A DNA stretch of 64,000 nucleotides, from the NCBI RefSeq assembly GCF_035974275.1, contig NZ_CP142422.1, positions 372,001 to 436,000 on the forward strand, in the 5' to 3' direction. Made by a program: the position numbers and the translations under genes. The stretch comes from Chryseobacterium sp. MYb264. Lineage in GTDB: Bacteria > Bacteroidota > Bacteroidia > Flavobacteriales > Weeksellaceae. Every line of letters starts with the position of its first letter. Positions within the stretch are counted from its first letter, which is position 1. This document shows positions 18,779 through 26,638 of the stretch, piece by piece. The notes beneath the pieces are model-generated. The model searched no databases and was not told the DNA's origin. It saw only the letters and a program-made list of their open reading frames with translations.

Positions 18779-18960
18779 GATAAAAAAATAAATAAGTAAG
18801 TCATCAACAATGAAAAAATACTCTGAAAATTATAGTTCTGTATTGATTTATTAAAGTATTGATGAGCATCCTGATCCCAGTAATAAATGAATGTCAAAAC
18901 AATAAATGTGATGAAGAGAATAAGCTGAGCGTTAAATAGTATATTCCATTTTTTTAGCAT
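18736..18960 (-). CDS. N-terminal half of a frameshifted multi-TM protein
   Basis: 74 aa starting MLKKWNILFNAQLILFITF, with a first TM helix and the hydrophilic segment YYWDQDAHQYFNKSIQNYNF. The natural continuation appears to be in the next frame (see 18596-18778). Beyond about residue 50 the current frame is probably out of register. The gene lies in the immunity-like array between the two effector modules. No family was recognised. Confidence 0.55.
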   Translation of the reverse strand: MLKKWNILFNAQLILFITFIVLTFIYYWDQDAHQYFNKSIQNYNFQSIFSLLMTYLFIFLSCLILYIPFCLRSS

Positions 18961-18977
18961 ATTCGTTTACTGCTTTA

Positions 18978-19391
18978 TTACTCTAAATCAATTTTTATAA
19001 TATTGTCACCTCCTATTTCCTGAGGTTCACCATTTATCGTATAGAAAATATTACTTCCTTGATTTTTTTTGGTTTCTCTAAAATCCTCGATCTTGTACAT
19101 AGAATTATTAATTTTCAATTCATAGCTTTTATCCATTTGAAACTGTTTAGCATCCTTAAATACTAATGATAAATAAGGGATTTTATTCAGGCTGTCATAT
19201 CTTTCTTTAATTTCTGTTTTTTTATATATTTTAATTTTGTGACCGTTGCTTATTTCTGTGATGGATACATCTTTCACAGAACTTATATTGCTCGGTTGGT
19301 AAATGTGAATCTCATTTTTAAGCTTTCTTTCCCGAGAGCAACTTAAAAACAGGAGAGATATAAATAATGAAATGGCCAATTTATGTTTCAT
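18978..19391 (-). CDS. Small lipoprotein of the paralogous immunity-like array
   Basis: 137 aa with lipobox LLFLSC at about residue 18. The core shows the array pattern: a strand ending SYELKINNSMYKIEDF, then YTINGEPQEIGGDNIIKIDLE at the C-terminus. Similar patterns occur in the neighbours at 19403, 19891 and 20354, so these look like diverged tandem duplicates. Probably an envelope lipoprotein; an immunity role is inferred from the position between effectors. Confidence 0.72.
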   Translation of the reverse strand: MKHKLAISLFISLLFLSCSRERKLKNEIHIYQPSNISSVKDVSITEISNGHKIKIYKKTEIKERYDSLNKIPYLSLVFKDAKQFQMDKSYELKINNSMYKIEDFRETKKNQGSNIFYTINGEPQEIGGDNIIKIDLE

Positions 19392-19402
19392 ATCATTTTA
19401 TA

Positions 19403-19863
19403 TTAGTTTTTGTCCACATCAATCAATACAGCATTGTTTTTTATCGGTTTACTATTAACATTATATTCCTGAACTGCACATACATCCTCTTGTTTGTAAT
19501 TTGTTCCTACTTTGGTGGGAGCTACTTTAAAATGATCAAGAATATACTCTTTATTATCAATCAGAACTTTAAACTTATCACCGAAAGTGTACGTTTTTTT
19601 CAACTCCACTGAATAATCTGATCCATCTTTTGAAAACAGGTAATCTGTTTTATCCTTTTTCTCTGCATTAAAAGTCATACTGTCTTTTAAAACATTATTC
19701 TTATACTGATAAACCTTTATGTTCTGTATCAATATTTCAGAATGAATATTTATAAAAGATACCGACATATTGGGATCGCACTTTTCATTTTTTTCTCACT
19801 GCAGTTAATGAATGATGTCATTGACTGCAGGATAATCAGTAAAAATTTATTTTGCCTGAACAT
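19403..19863 (-). pseudogene. Lipoprotein of the same array, frameshifted at a homopolymer
   Basis: The long frame (19403-19768) starts MSVSFINIH and lacks a signal peptide. The missing leader lies just upstream in another frame: ATG at 19861-19863, MFRQNKFLLIILQSMTSF, then INCSEKK with a lipobox Cys. One extra base in the A7/T7 run at 19788-19794 joins them as SEKKNEKCDPNMSVSF. The mature core (YTFGDKFKVLIDNKEYILDH) matches the paralogous array pattern. It may be a pseudogene, a phase-variable gene or a sequencing indel. Confidence 0.65.
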
Positions 19864-19890
19864 ATTCTTACTTTACTCAATTAATTTCTG

Positions 19891-20331
19891 TTAATTCAAG
19901 TCAACAATATAATCCTCATTCCATTTACCATTGATAAAAGCACCTTTGTAATGACATTCCGGTCCTTTTTTTTCATTGATAACAACTGTGTGATATTTAA
20001 AACCATACATCTTATATACTTTACTATTTTTAATAATCATTAGGGTATCACTTATTGAAAATCCACCGTCATATTTAAATTCATGGTCTTTATTTTTGTT
20101 TAATACTTTATTTAATATCGTTTGGCTCTGTTTATTTTTTAAATGAACATTTATCTGATGAGCTTCATCTTTAGGATCAACAACAAAAGAAAGAGTGGTA
20201 TGAATACTTGGATTATTTTCACATTCTGTTTTAAATTGGTTGTCTTTATTTTTTTGTGAAATCCAGCCAATCATCATATATCCAATGATAATACAAAGTA
20301 TGAAAATGAGTAAATATACCTTCTTCTTCAT
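19891..20331 (-). CDS. Membrane-anchored protein of the immunity-like array
   Basis: 146 aa with one N-terminal TM anchor (VYLLIFILCIIIGYMMIGWI) and no lipobox Cys. The extracytoplasmic part shares the array layout, with ISDTLMIIKNSKVYKMYGF and a C-terminal GKWNEDYIVDLN. It lies 22 bp after the lipoprotein gene at 20354 and 27 bp before the frameshifted lipoprotein. Probably the same fold with a different membrane anchor. Function unknown. Confidence 0.72.
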   Translation of the reverse strand: MKKKVYLLIFILCIIIGYMMIGWISQKNKDNQFKTECENNPSIHTTLSFVVDPKDEAHQINVHLKNKQSQTILNKVLNKNKDHEFKYDGGFSISDTLMIIKNSKVYKMYGFKYHTVVINEKKGPECHYKGAFINGKWNEDYIVDLN

Positions 20332-20353
20332 TCGTCAGATTCTGTTCTTTGTT

Positions 20354-20860
20354 TTATAACTTCTTTGCCAATGCGAAAGGAAGCTGTATGGTTTTATTTT
20401 CATGGATCTTATATTCCTTAAATTCCATTGGTTTTTCATTTACAGTTGCCTTCATATTTTTATAGAGATAAAGATCATTGCCTATGATATTCGGTTTTTT
20501 AAATGTGTCATATCGAATAGCAATATCTTTAAATTGATAATAAAAATTCTCATTTACTATAAATTCCATATCTTCATTAATAGGTTGGCTATTATCAAAA
20601 TCGAATTTAATATTTAATACTTTAGAAGGAGTAACTTCAAAAGAAAAATCGTCATATTCACTTATTTTTTCCTTAAAATTAGACCCTTTTTTATACAAAA
20701 TCAATCTTGCATTTTTTGTATTTTCTTTATTCAGTGGATAATCTGTAATTTCTATATAGCTGAAATTTTGATCATCGATCTCTTTAACATTGTCATTAAA
20801 ACATGAGGTAAAGAGAATACAAATTAAGAAAGTACTAATTGGCTTCAATATATAATTCAT
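20354..20860 (-). CDS. Small lipoprotein of the immunity-like array
   Basis: The start is placed at the ATG at 20860, which begins the signal peptide MNYILKPISTFLICILFTSC; the longer frame to 20887 begins with TTG and adds nine residues that do not fit. The mature protein has the same strand pattern as its neighbours (FIVNENFYYQFKDIAIRYD, YKNMKATVNEKPMEF). It lies just downstream of the two-TM protein gene at 20893. Candidate immunity or orphan immunity protein. Confidence 0.72.
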   Translation of the reverse strand: MNYILKPISTFLICILFTSCFNDNVKEIDDQNFSYIEITDYPLNKENTKNARLILYKKGSNFKEKISEYDDFSFEVTPSKVLNIKFDFDNSQPINEDMEFIVNENFYYQFKDIAIRYDTFKKPNIIGNDLYLYKNMKATVNEKPMEFKEYKIHENKTIQLPFALAKKL

Positions 20861-20892
20861 AGATCTTAAATACCAAAAAAAATACAATAGCG

Positions 20893-21117
20893 TTATTTCG
20901 ACATCCTCCCTTTTATAACTTTTCTTGAGATAAAAAAGATAATTATAGATAGTAATAAACTATAAAACACAGATTTCAGAACATTACTTGTAGGCATATA
21001 TCTATGACCATCAATCGTTATTGGTGGGGTGATATAATCGACCATCTGATATATTACAAAAACGAGTAGTATCATTGATACAATGCTTATTGATAAAGAA
21101 ATTAAATTTATTTTCAT
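20893..21117 (-). CDS. Two-TM membrane protein directly behind an effector gene (candidate immunity)
   Basis: 74 aa with two TM helices and the loop PPITIDGHRYMPTSNVLKS. The same loop recurs in the protein at 18360-18581. Its start lies one base past the stop of the cysteine-peptidase effector gene, the classic effector-immunity arrangement. An inner-membrane two-TM protein exposing a conserved periplasmic loop could bind or exclude the toxin. The role is inferred from position and paralogy, not from a known family. Confidence 0.72.
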   Translation of the reverse strand: MKINLISLSISIVSMILLVFVIYQMVDYITPPITIDGHRYMPTSNVLKSVFYSLLLSIIIFFISRKVIKGRMSK

Positions 21118-21118
21118 A

Positions 21119-22294
21119 TTATTTTGCTTTTATATATCCATAATAATTTGTTCTAAAAATATCATAACTAATATTATAAGTTTTAAGAGTTGGATTTTTA
21201 CCCCAAGTATATATATTAAATTCTACAAAACCAGGTGCACCATGTTTGATAGATTCTAAAACAATCCAATGTTCTGCTGTGGAGAATAAAGATTTGGAAA
21301 TACTATTATTAAGTAAATCAATACTTACTAATAAAAACACTTCATATCCTTCACTTTTTGTATTTATAAGTTCTGCTACGTCTTCAAGAGTTGCTCCCCA
21401 AACCCATCCGGTTTTATTGAAATATAAATTCGTATTATCTTTCACATCTGTTAATCCCAATAGTTTTTCATTCAGCATTTTCATTCTTGAGGGAACAGTT
21501 ATAGCAGAAAAAGTTTCCTTTGTATTTCCTTCAAAATCAAAGAAAATATTTTCATCATCTGTAATGCAGGTATTAGGAATCCAGTCACAAGAGGCCATTG
21601 CTGTCGGGAAATTTTCTTTTGTTTTAGGATTGGTATCTGCAATATCTTTCAAATCCCCGTCACTGCTGATGTCGATTTTATAATTATTAAATTGAGTAAT
21701 GCCTTTTCTATGAAGATCAGCAATAAATTTTGCATAATTTTCTTTATCTCTTTTAGCAAAAGAATACATAATGGCACTGGGACCACACGTATTGGTATCA
21801 TCTTGGTTGATGCGCCAAGGTTCGGTTTTTCTTGCTTCTAATTCATTTATTAATTTAATTCTGTCAAAAAAACGAAATCTGTTATGTTTAAATTGAGTAA
21901 GCTTACCCTCATTATCAGCATCATTAATATATGCAATGATATTTAAATCATTCCCACATCCATTAGAATCGTTAAATGTAATACTGATTTCATCTCCTGT
22001 AAAGGTATCCTTCAGTACGTTTTTATAAAACTTTCCTGTTTCTTTATCGGTATAGCTTACTGCCCATTTTACAAGATTTACATCTTTAGGCTCTTCATTG
22101 GTATAGGATTCTACTTTGAAAGTATAGGTTTTCCCAAAAATCAATCCGCTTTTTTCTTTGATTGTTCCGTTTCCATCATTAGCCGCTCCGTCATCCAGAT
22201 CAGAAACAAGCTTTATACTCTTCACCTGTGTCGGCTCTATTCCTTTTCGTGAAATAGGAGTTTTGCTGTCGAATATTACGCCCGGACCTGCCAT
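21119..22294 (-). CDS. Candidate T6SS effector with papain-like cysteine-peptidase domain
   Basis: 391 aa, no signal peptide. Residues about 20-135 form a beta-rich N-terminal module (FGKTYTFKVESYTNEEPKDV, ISITFNDSNGCGND) similar in layout to the N-terminus of the other effector. The C-terminal domain (about 155-385) has Cys170 in DDTNTCGPSAIMYSFA, His342 in TAEHWIVLES and a following polar strand FNIYTWGKNP, the order expected of papain-fold peptidases or transglutaminase-like enzymes. It is encoded downstream of VgrG and immediately before a small membrane protein. Target and exact family are unknown. Confidence 0.7.
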   Translation of the reverse strand: MAGPGVIFDSKTPISRKGIEPTQVKSIKLVSDLDDGAANDGNGTIKEKSGLIFGKTYTFKVESYTNEEPKDVNLVKWAVSYTDKETGKFYKNVLKDTFTGDEISITFNDSNGCGNDLNIIAYINDADNEGKLTQFKHNRFRFFDRIKLINELEARKTEPWRINQDDTNTCGPSAIMYSFAKRDKENYAKFIADLHRKGITQFNNYKIDISSDGDLKDIADTNPKTKENFPTAMASCDWIPNTCITDDENIFFDFEGNTKETFSAITVPSRMKMLNEKLLGLTDVKDNTNLYFNKTGWVWGATLEDVAELINTKSEGYEVFLLVSIDLLNNSISKSLFSTAEHWIVLESIKHGAPGFVEFNIYTWGKNPTLKTYNISYDIFRTNYYGYIKAK

Positions 22295-22306
22295 TTTTCT
22301 GTATTT

Positions 22307-22753
22307 TTATTGTTCAAACTCAAAGCTTTCTGCCTTGTTGGAAACAGCATCATAGACTACATTTCCTTTTTCGGTAATGTAGAAAATATCTCTTGCACCA
22401 TCTGTATATCTCACATAGGCGATGAGGTCTTCATTATGACCGTCCAGCCCTTGTTTTCCTCCTTTATATGATTTATTAATGGAATTGGTTTCCTTATAAA
22501 TATACACGGAATACAGATGATACTCTTTGATGTTCACCGATGCCGTTTTCTCATCAATTTTCTTTTTCAGTTTTTCATATTCTGAATCGTTATATGAAAA
22601 ATGACCGTCTGCATAAAAATAATCAATCCTATTTTTATGTTCTCCGGCTTTAAACTCGTACGTAACGGGTGATAAAGCCATTAGCTGAAAGTCTTCCGAC
22701 TTGTTTTGAATACACGCCACAAATAATGTCAATAAAATTATTAAGTTTTTCAT
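22307..22753 (-). CDS. Small lipoprotein between two effector genes
   Basis: 148 aa with a short signal peptide ending LFVAC (Cys14). The mature part is beta-rich (PVTYEFKAGEHKNRIDYFYA, DGARDIFYITEKGNVVYD). It starts 6 bp after the end of the DUF3289-like reading frame, so it is the natural immunity candidate for that toxin, and it lies just upstream of the cysteine-peptidase effector. No family was recognised. Confidence 0.72.
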   Translation of the reverse strand: MKNLIILLTLFVACIQNKSEDFQLMALSPVTYEFKAGEHKNRIDYFYADGHFSYNDSEYEKLKKKIDEKTASVNIKEYHLYSVYIYKETNSINKSYKGGKQGLDGHNEDLIAYVRYTDGARDIFYITEKGNVVYDAVSNKAESFEFEQ

Positions 22754-22759
22754 AGTAGA

Positions 22760-23107
22760 TTAGTCTCTATCAGAGTTGCCGCTTAACGTTACATTTCTTT
22801 CCATTTCGGTAATGAATGGTCTTGCACTTCTATAATGCTGCAGAATATACCATGCCTTAAAGAAATCTCCGGTATGATATTGCGGAATTCTGTCTCCTCC
22901 GTGCTTCACAATATCATCCCAGTCCAGTCCAAAATGATCATAAAACGTATATTTCAGTTTTCCGTTCCACATTTTGGTACATTTATTATAAGAATAGTCC
23001 AGAATTTCAGCCTTGGCACTCCAAACCTGATGGATGGTAATTCCCAACCCTGAAACTTTATCCCAAAAAGAAGAGAAATTCAAGAGTTTCATAGAAATTA
23101 GTTCCAT
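22760..23107 (-). CDS. C-terminal half of a split DUF3289-like protein
   Basis: 115 aa. The motifs TIHQVWSAKAEILDYSY, YTFYDHFGLDWDDI and AWYILQHYRSARPFIT match the C-terminal part of DUF3289 proteins (comparison from memory). The frame is open for 11 more codons upstream of the ATG (KKSNYDPNA) up to a TAA at 23141-23143, which is the stop of the preceding reading frame in the same register. The two pieces therefore form one gene interrupted by a single in-frame stop. Restart of translation at 23107 is possible but unproven. Confidence 0.65.
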   Translation of the reverse strand: MELISMKLLNFSSFWDKVSGLGITIHQVWSAKAEILDYSYNKCTKMWNGKLKYTFYDHFGLDWDDIVKHGGDRIPQYHTGDFFKAWYILQHYRSARPFITEMERNVTLSGNSDRD

Positions 23108-23140
23108 CGCATTCGGGTCGTAGTTGCTTTTTTTCAGGAC

Positions 23141-23689
23141 TTATTTAAATTCAGTAAGAAAGGCATTGTGATACGTTGTAAAAGCTGAATTATTGGCGAT
23201 TTCTTTATTCAGAATATCACTTTTATAGGTTCCTCCGGTTCCATTTTTAAAACGGGCAGACATTTCCAGTGCCACGGTTTCCATATCACCGATGGATAGG
23301 GAAGTCATGAGCTGATCGAGATAAGCACCTAAAGTAGCGTCACTTAATTTAAAAACAGGATCATTTTTTATCGAAGCCGATGAGGCCGGACTGTCGGCAA
23401 AGTAGGTGTCCTCGGCTTTTGTTCCGTCAAAATTAAATCCGGGTTCTCCTTTGGCTTTTCCAATCAATTTTTTACTTACTTTGATTACGCCTTCCTTGCA
23501 TCCGTCATTGCCAACGCCGTCTTTTCCAAAACCCTGCAGTATTGCCCGTTTCTGACTGGACAGCTCCAAATTCTGCTTGGTTGCCTCAATAATCACCTCA
23601 CCGGATTCCTCATGAGAAACCTTACTGAGAGAAGTGTAATTGTTAGCAACCTGTATATTGATATTGCTTGCTTTTTTTACTATCGCCAT
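23141..23689 (-). CDS. N-terminal half of a split DUF3289-like T6SS cargo protein
   Basis: 182 aa, no signal peptide. Residues about 8-60 carry strands like the C-terminal needle repeats of VgrG (NLELSSQKRAILQGFG), suggesting docking on the spike. Residues about 110-182 (LGAYLDQLMTSLSIGDMETV, then MSARFKNGTGGTYKSD) resemble the first half of DUF3289. Translation ends at TAA 23141-23143, but the same frame resumes at once and encodes the rest of the domain. It lies directly downstream of vgrG. A nonsense mutation in a former roughly 309-aa effector is the simplest reading. Confidence 0.7.
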   Translation of the reverse strand: MAIVKKASNINIQVANNYTSLSKVSHEESGEVIIEATKQNLELSSQKRAILQGFGKDGVGNDGCKEGVIKVSKKLIGKAKGEPGFNFDGTKAEDTYFADSPASSASIKNDPVFKLSDATLGAYLDQLMTSLSIGDMETVALEMSARFKNGTGGTYKSDILNKEIANNSAFTTYHNAFLTEFK

Positions 23690-23762
23690 GATCGTATTAT
23701 TTTTATTTAAATCAAATTTTTCAGGATTGATTTAAAATTTTAAAACAAGTTGAAATTTACTA

Positions 23763-25688
23763 TTAATGAGAATTTCCCTGTTCTCCACTTTGAGATTTTA
23801 CCGTTTTTTCACTTTGTAACACCATATTTTCTTTGGTGCTTACTACGGTTACTTTTTCGGCATAGGAATCACTTTTCTTCGCCTGGATATTTCTTTCATT
23901 TTCAGAAACTTCGGTTCTCATATCAGAAGATTCGTGAATGTTTCCTGTCGCAGTCTGCATCAAATCTCTTCCCGCGGTGTCGATCATATTTACTCCCGCA
24001 TTGGAAACGATATTCACATTTGCGGTGGCAAACATGCTGTTTCCGGCAATCGAGGTAATATCTTTTCCTGCAGTCATTCTGATGTTATTTCCTGCGGTAA
24101 AGGTCATATCATTAGGTGCATTTACGGCAATGTTTCCCTTTCCGTCCATGAAATAGGTATTCCCGCTTGGATCTTCAATAAAAATACTGCCTTCTTCATC
24201 ATTAAAAATCACCTTATTTCCGCTTCTGGTCTGGATGGATTTAATATGATTATTCACGCCACCACCGAGACCTACCGCACCATGGAACATTCCTCCCATT
24301 GCAAAGGGAAAGTCGGGATGATGATACTCAAAACCTACCATGACCTGATCGCCTACTTCCGGAACGGCTACAAAACCTCTGTTTTGGGTAATCATGTCGG
24401 TTCCTCCCGCATCAGGGCTCATCATTCTGATAAAATGAGTGGTATCATTCAGTTGCCAGTCGAATTGAACCTGTATTCTTCCCTGGTTTAAAGGATCGGT
24501 ATTGGAAATAACGGTAGCGATCTGTGGCTCAGCATTTGGTTGGGTAAAATCCGGCTGTGGAATATAGCCTGTTCCTTCTGCAATAGCTTCAAACGAACCG
24601 TTGTAAAAACCTTTTGTATTCACTTCATGAGACACTTCTGTGATCATCAGCTTGGTAAAATAGGAGGTCTGGTTGCTGTTCGGTTTTCTCATTTCCACAT
24701 CCGCAAGACATCCGGGATGTAGAAAAGGAACAGTTGTATTTCCTGAAACGGTAAAAACTTCCACCGCTGCACTTCCTGCCGCACTTTTTTGTACGTCATC
24801 TACATTCAGAGACATATTGGCATTGATAGGCGAGGGGTTTAATGATCTTGTTTTAAAAATATCATTATTGATTTCATACGCTTTGAAGGCCAACTGACCG
24901 ATATGTTTAATATCTGTTTTTGAGCTTAGCAGTTTTTCGTGCTTTGTACTGTTGTATCCAAAGAATTCGGGCTTAGTGTGAACGGCTTTTAATTCAATGG
25001 AAATATCGCTTACATTGCTTCCGTAGGTTAGTTTTACTGGTTGTTCTCCGGCTGGTAATTTTCCAAAATACAGCACTTCGCCGTCATAATAAAACTGTTC
25101 GCCATAGGTTTCTGCCAGTCTTGAAAGATAGTTATAATGGGTTTCTTTATACTGGGCGCTGTAATTGATGTAGCTTTTATTATTCGGGTCTACTTTATAG
25201 TCATATTTTCCCGAATCCAGTGTTTCTTTGAGAATTCTGGTCGCAATAATGGAGGTATTCACCGGCTGATCTCCACCGAAACTCTGCGTATGAGGAGCAG
25301 CATCCATTAGAATGGTCGGACTTTTACCTTTAAGAACAATATTTCCGAGACTTGTTTTTTCCTGACTGAAAGCCACCTGCGTAATGAAGCCCACAAACGT
25401 TCTTTCCGGACCTCCGTTTTCAGCATCTTTATATCTAAAAACGATCGTGAGGCGCTTGCCCAGAAACTGTTGTGCTTGCTCTAAATTATGATCCTGAAGG
25501 TCTCCTAACGTATCGTGAGCCAGCGTAAGTTCAAAATTGTGATGGGTACGAATGCTTTGTTGCAAACGAAAATGCTTGAAGTGCCTGATAATCCGGCCTT
25601 CAATGACGATCTCCAGCTTAACCATACGGTTAATCCCTGAAATTTCATTTTCTGAAATTTTCTCTGAATTCGAGATATTCTTTTTCAC
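23763..25688 (-). CDS. vgrG: T6SS spike protein VgrG (TssI)
   Basis: 641 aa, normal VgrG length. The N-terminal gp27-like region (about 20-380) includes LEIVIEGRIIRHFKHFRLQQ and YKETHYNYLSRLAETYGEQF. A gp5-like OB fold starts about residue 395 (ATVISNTDPLNQGRIQVQFD, MSPDAGG, FVAVPEVGDQVMVGFEY). The tail from about 500 is a needle of short valine/threonine repeats (NNIRMTAGKDITSIAGNSMF). It forms the tip trimer of a contractile injection machine. No sheath, tube or membrane-complex genes are in this window, so the island is a satellite or the edge of a main T6SS-iii locus. Confidence 0.95.
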   Translation of the reverse strand: MKKNISNSEKISENEISGINRMVKLEIVIEGRIIRHFKHFRLQQSIRTHHNFELTLAHDTLGDLQDHNLEQAQQFLGKRLTIVFRYKDAENGGPERTFVGFITQVAFSQEKTSLGNIVLKGKSPTILMDAAPHTQSFGGDQPVNTSIIATRILKETLDSGKYDYKVDPNNKSYINYSAQYKETHYNYLSRLAETYGEQFYYDGEVLYFGKLPAGEQPVKLTYGSNVSDISIELKAVHTKPEFFGYNSTKHEKLLSSKTDIKHIGQLAFKAYEINNDIFKTRSLNPSPINANMSLNVDDVQKSAAGSAAVEVFTVSGNTTVPFLHPGCLADVEMRKPNSNQTSYFTKLMITEVSHEVNTKGFYNGSFEAIAEGTGYIPQPDFTQPNAEPQIATVISNTDPLNQGRIQVQFDWQLNDTTHFIRMMSPDAGGTDMITQNRGFVAVPEVGDQVMVGFEYHHPDFPFAMGGMFHGAVGLGGGVNNHIKSIQTRSGNKVIFNDEEGSIFIEDPSGNTYFMDGKGNIAVNAPNDMTFTAGNNIRMTAGKDITSIAGNSMFATANVNIVSNAGVNMIDTAGRDLMQTATGNIHESSDMRTEVSENERNIQAKKSDSYAEKVTVVSTKENMVLQSEKTVKSQSGEQGNSH

Positions 25689-26047
25689 AATATGATGTGT
25701 ATTTGGTTTTAATTCATTGAAATTAGATATATTAATTTAATTCAATGAGTTTTTTAGTTTAAATTTTTAAAATTGTAGTAAAAGTACGATTGGATTATTT
25801 GTGAGAAATATGAGTTTTTTATTCTGATAAATAAAGTAAATGTAGTATTTACTATTCATACGATAATAGTAAAACATAAATTGGTAAGGATAGGTAAATT
25901 ATAAAGAACCGCGAAAATCCTTTATTGATGTTGTATGATTATGCATTTACAATTTTTTTATATTTTTTAGGGTTAAATAATTTAAAAAAAAGAAGAATGG
26001 TTTACAGGAAGTAACAGACAAAAACCTGTAAACAAAAGACCTGCAAA
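25689..26047. other. Intergenic region between vgrG and AraC-type gene
   Basis: An AT-rich divergent region of about 360 bp with no coding potential that I trust. It contains the interlaced inverted repeats at 25835-25873. No clean TAnnTTTG box was found facing vgrG. Confidence 0.5.
25835..25873. promoter_or_regulatory. Interlaced inverted repeats upstream of vgrG
   Basis: AGTAAAT (25835-25841) pairs with ATTTACT (25847-25853) across 5 nt. TTTACTAT (25848-25855) pairs equally well with ATAGTAAA (25866-25873) across 10 nt. The middle arm is shared, so the two hairpins are mutually exclusive. This is 150-190 bp upstream of vgrG and could be an operator or an attenuator-like switch. Confidence 0.4.
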
Positions 26048-26410
26048 ATGATGAACACAAATACTGAAATAAGACTACAGAAAAAGCTGGAAAAGTTTGA
26101 GAAATCTCGACATTATCTAAGTCCCCGAATGTCACTTGCCCTCCTATCAACCCTTTTGAAAACCAATGGTAAATATCTTTCTTATATTATCAACAACCAC
26201 AGGAGTAAGCATTTCAACAGTTATATTAACGGGCTCAGAATACAGTATATCCTGATGAAGCTTGAAGATGACCCTCAGTATCGCAAATATAAAATTGCTG
26301 CTTTGTCCAAAGAATGCGGGTTTTCATCTCCCGCAAAATTCGCTACCGTTTTCAAAAAAATAACCCTGTATTCACCTTCAGATTTTATCGAAAACCTAAG
26401 CCGTAACTAA
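26048..26410 (+). CDS. Stand-alone AraC-type helix-turn-helix protein
   Basis: 120 aa consisting only of an AraC/XylS DNA-binding domain. The first HTH is in LSPRMSLALLSTLLKTNGKY and LSYIINNHR; the second is in KIAALSKECGFSSPAKFATV followed by FKKITLYSPSDFI. There is no ligand-binding domain, so activity is probably set by expression level or a partner. It is divergent from vgrG and shares its upstream region, so it is a candidate regulator of the T6SS cargo island. That link is positional inference. Confidence 0.85.
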   Translation: MMNTNTEIRLQKKLEKFEKSRHYLSPRMSLALLSTLLKTNGKYLSYIINNHRSKHFNSYINGLRIQYILMKLEDDPQYRKYKIAALSKECGFSSPAKFATVFKKITLYSPSDFIENLSRN

Positions 26411-26638
26411 AGGCTGAAATCTATCTGTTGGTGATGGTTTTGTGTATTTTAAATGAGTTTCCGAATTCACGAAAACAGAAAGCTTTTTATTTGCTGTTGC
26501 CGGAAGATCCTCTTATTTTTACCGCACACACTAAAAAAACACATTTCAATACATCGGCCGGACTGCTTTCACATAGGAAGTATGGATCCGGTTTGTTTGA
26601 TTGAACGATTAACAATTTTAATTTTTAATGTTATACGA

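Noticed and set aside
26453..26638. N-terminal extension of the secreted protein before its signal peptide
   Set aside because: The 62 residues are basic and Cys/Arg-rich and precede a perfect signal peptide, so the later ATG is the real start.
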